A stretch of DNA of 64,000 nucleotides. It comes from Diphasiastrum complanatum. Taxonomy: Eukaryota > Streptophyta > Lycopodiopsida > Lycopodiales > Lycopodiaceae. Below are positions 61,509 through 64,000 of the stretch, one piece after another. The position numbers and the translations under genes were made by a program. Within the stretch, counting starts at the first letter, position 1. Every line of letters begins with the position of its first letter. The notes under the pieces were generated by a model. That model searched no databases. It saw only the letters and a list, made by a program, of their open reading frames with translations, and was not told the origin of the DNA. Where the stretch lies: contig CM055097.1 in the NCBI GenBank assembly GCA_029204225.1, forward strand, positions 75,044,860 to 75,108,859, given 5' to 3'.

Positions 61509-63190
61509 ATATTTATGAAAAGAATGATTTCTTCAACGATAATAACATCTAGACTCACTTGAACAACCTTGTCATTAGCAATCGAAATTAGCTAAACGAT
61601 ATCAACAACTGTCAACTATTTCAGCTTGGACATTATTGCTCACCTCGAATGTCTTGAGTGTTCTGAAATTTTTTAGAACCATCAACATCTATTTATTGTA
61701 ATTACCAAGTACTTGATTGCATGTCTCTTTTTGGCAATGACAATTCTGTCTTTAGTAGAGACATAGAATATGCTATTTTATTTCGTTGTTTGCTATTCTA
61801 TTTCAAAATGCAACTTTTTTTTAGCTACAACACGATGACATATGAAACACATGTGTGATGAGTATAAAATCTACTTCAAAAAGGTAAATTTTCTAGACAT
61901 TTTCTTTGTTAAGATGTTAGACAAAACATATGCCTTTAATGTCATGAAATGAACTCAATATAATAAGAAACACCAATTCTTTGACTGCATATTTGCATAT
62001 GTCAGCTTCAAAAAAATATTTGCCTGCAGTTAGCAAGACATGAAAGTGAAAACAAAAAGCAATTTGAAATGGCAAGGAACTCACTTACCGATTGTTCTGA
62101 TGCTTGTCAACACCTTCACATATTTAGCATTTACCAGAATGACACAAAGTACAAAGGAATTGGTGTTATATATAGTGAAGCATGTAACTCAAGATGTTTG
62201 CAAAGAATGGTGGGTATCAATTGTTTCTCAAATCTTATATTAAAAGGTTAGCATATTCCATTTATAAAACTCGGCTTTTGATCAAGGTGTATGTTTTGCT
62301 TCAAAAGCATCAGCTCACTATTCTAGGTTTATATATTACATCAAAGTCAAAACACTGTGGTTTAGGGATTCTATTACGACACAACTCTTTGCTCCATTTT
62401 GAGTCTATACAGTTCATGCCCTTCACGTAGAGCAATTGAACTAGTGGCTTATACACTTTAGTGCCCTTCATGTAGGACTGTAAGCTATCAATCATCAATT
62501 AATCTCTACTATACTTTGAAATTCACGAAAATGATGGAACTATATGAACGTGCTTCTGCGCAACATCTATAATTGACATGTTAGCTAATCTTTGGAAGAA
62601 CCTAGTTCAGAGGCTTTTGCTTGCCCCGTCATTGGGATTTAGCTACCTCAGCGTGCACGAACCTAAATGAGGCTTCATAGAAGGCAACATAAATATTTAA
62701 CATTCGGAATAGTCTCACTGAGAGAAAATACCTAGAAATTTTCGAAAATCCAAAAATAGATATCGATTTTAAAAAATAGCTGTATTCTCATTTTTTGGCA
62801 TGTGTGCAGGCTGGCGGTTTTATGGAAGATATGGACAGCGAGAAATTAGCAGGTGTTTGAAGGGGAGCCCCTTTCCTTATCGGCAACGGCTTGTATTAGA
62901 CTTGCTATGTTTTTTCTACGTACCATAAAAGTTGGTCTACCCTACGTGGTATGTTAGCTTGGTAGCCTTTGCGCTTTGTCCCTACATATGTATCTTAGAC
63001 TGACTTCGGCCTTGAAGATGTTTTTTGTACTTGTATATTTGTGAATATATATATGATAGTGCTAATATGTTCCCACTATTTTGAAAAAAGTTTAGTCGAG
63101 CAATTCCCGCTCAACACAAAGACGATATACACACCATCGGCCAGTATGTGCACGACATCTTTCTCGCCACATCAGCATGTTTGAACACAT
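61509..63190. other. Unassigned stretch
   Basis: AT-rich with short open frames only; nothing conserved is recognised. A short (TA)n-like run lies at 63046-63057. Confidence 0.4.
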
Positions 63191-63357
63191 GTTGCGCGAC
63201 ACGTGTGTAAATTTTTTGTCAACCGATCTGACATGTGACCATGCGTTGTTATTGTTGAGGTCATACTGACACGTGTCCGGCAAAGGCTATGGCCCACATC
63301 TGGCCAAACATTGTTTGTCTTCAAGCCCAATTAACATGTATATAAGAGAGGTATGGG

Positions 63358-63358
<1 letters not shown>
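63191..63358 (+). promoter_or_regulatory. Possible promoter
   Basis: Two ACACGTGT-type G-boxes (about 63198-63205 and 63269-63276), then TATATAAG at about 63338-63345, then a CT-rich run starting some 15 bp later, resembling a plant core promoter with a pyrimidine-rich leader. No convincing coding start is seen before the window ends. Confidence 0.35.

Positions 63359-63442
<84 letters not shown>
63359..63442 (+). repeat. (CT)n microsatellite
   Basis: CT run of about 84 bp just downstream of the TATA-like box. Confidence 0.97.
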
Positions 63443-63444
<2 letters not shown>

Positions 63445-63602
63445 CGCGCACTCTCTGTCTCTCTGTCTCCTCTCGCTCCCTTGGGCTGCTGCTACTGCGC
63501 TCTGCATGCTGCTGCTGCACTCCGCTTGCTTTGCCTCTACTCCGCCACCTTCTTTGTTGCTGGTGCTCCGCGTTCTCTACCTGCTGCTTGCTACCTCTCC
63601 TC

Positions 63603-63604
<2 letters not shown>

Positions 63605-63660
<56 letters not shown>
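63605..63660 (+). repeat. (CT)n microsatellite
   Basis: CT run of about 55 bp, followed by CCCTCCCTCCC. Confidence 0.95.
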
Positions 63661-63663
<3 letters not shown>

Positions 63664-64000
63664 CCTCCCTTTCTCTGTGTTTTGCTCCGTATTCTTATGT
63701 ATTAATTGGCATTTTGCTGCATTTCTTTTTTTGATTTTATTTTTCAAGTAACCAATTATTGTGCATGAGTTTTCCTTGCAAAATTAGCTTTCCAACGATC
63801 TACTATATGCTTTGATTAGACATGTTTGTGCAAGCGTATGATTTTTTGTAATATTTTAAGTGAATATGTTCCCACATATTTTAAGCTTTTCCAAAAAAGA
63901 AAAGAAAAAAAGATGAGACGTCCATTTAGATACTTTGCCTTGCTTTCTAGAACACTCTAGTATACATACATGCATTGGATATTAATACTCAAACTTGGAC
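63661..64000. other. Unassigned right edge
   Basis: AT-rich; no gene, RNA or repeat recognised. Confidence 0.4.

Overview
The window reads as nuclear DNA of a land plant with a large, repeat-rich genome. The support is Ty1/copia and Ty3/gypsy LTR elements whose primer-binding sites are mostly the plant initiator-Met type (TGGTATCAGAGC), one Athila/Tat-like gypsy element with a different primer site, a TRIM, Helitron-like termini, tRNA-derived SINE-like repeats and many long (CT)n arrays. The species cannot be told from the sequence; a fern-like or other large plant genome is a guess only. No intact host gene is visible.

Layout. 1-10.7 kb: three copies of one non-autonomous LTR family, including an almost complete element (6286-10715) with 1.23-kb LTRs, a 2-kb non-coding interior and CATAT target duplications. 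Between the copies (3.8-6.0 kb) is a stretch with a Helitron-like 5' end and three exon-like pieces of an unrecognised gene. 10.7-16.7 kb: mostly unassigned low-copy DNA with a 138-bp (CT)n array, a second Helitron-like end, an old tandem duplication and a SINE-like repeat. 16.2-23.6 kb: a non-coding duplication complex with one direct pair of 1.27 kb and three inverted blocks. 24-35 kb: minus-strand copia remains into which a 3.47-kb candidate solo LTR is inserted with ATAAC duplications, then a plus-strand copia fragment. 35-40 kb: a gypsy 5' half followed by an inverted second copy of the same region. 40-50 kb: nested copia elements B and C, ending in an uninterrupted 447-codon frame. 50-53.6 kb: a minus-strand Athila/Tat-like gypsy gag-protease fossil. 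53.6-56 kb: copia D remains carrying two TRIM copies joined tail to tail. 56-60.6 kb: gypsy G, a 5' half with a minisatellite in its leader. 60.6-64 kb: unassigned DNA with a MITE-like inverted repeat and, at the right edge, a promoter-like block leading into (CT)n arrays.

How the parts relate. Nearly all coding sense is retroelement-derived and broken. The relations that matter are nesting (solo LTR inside copia gag, C inside B, TRIM inside copia D, G against a gypsy RNase H fragment) and inversion (LTR A pair, gypsy arms, C leader, TRIM pair, LTR D pair). Two signals cut across families: a CACACGTGTG-type palindrome that recurs about ten times in and near LTRs between 33 and 56 kb, and the same-strand orientation of all seven long (CT)n arrays. 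All alignments were made by eye; identities are estimates.
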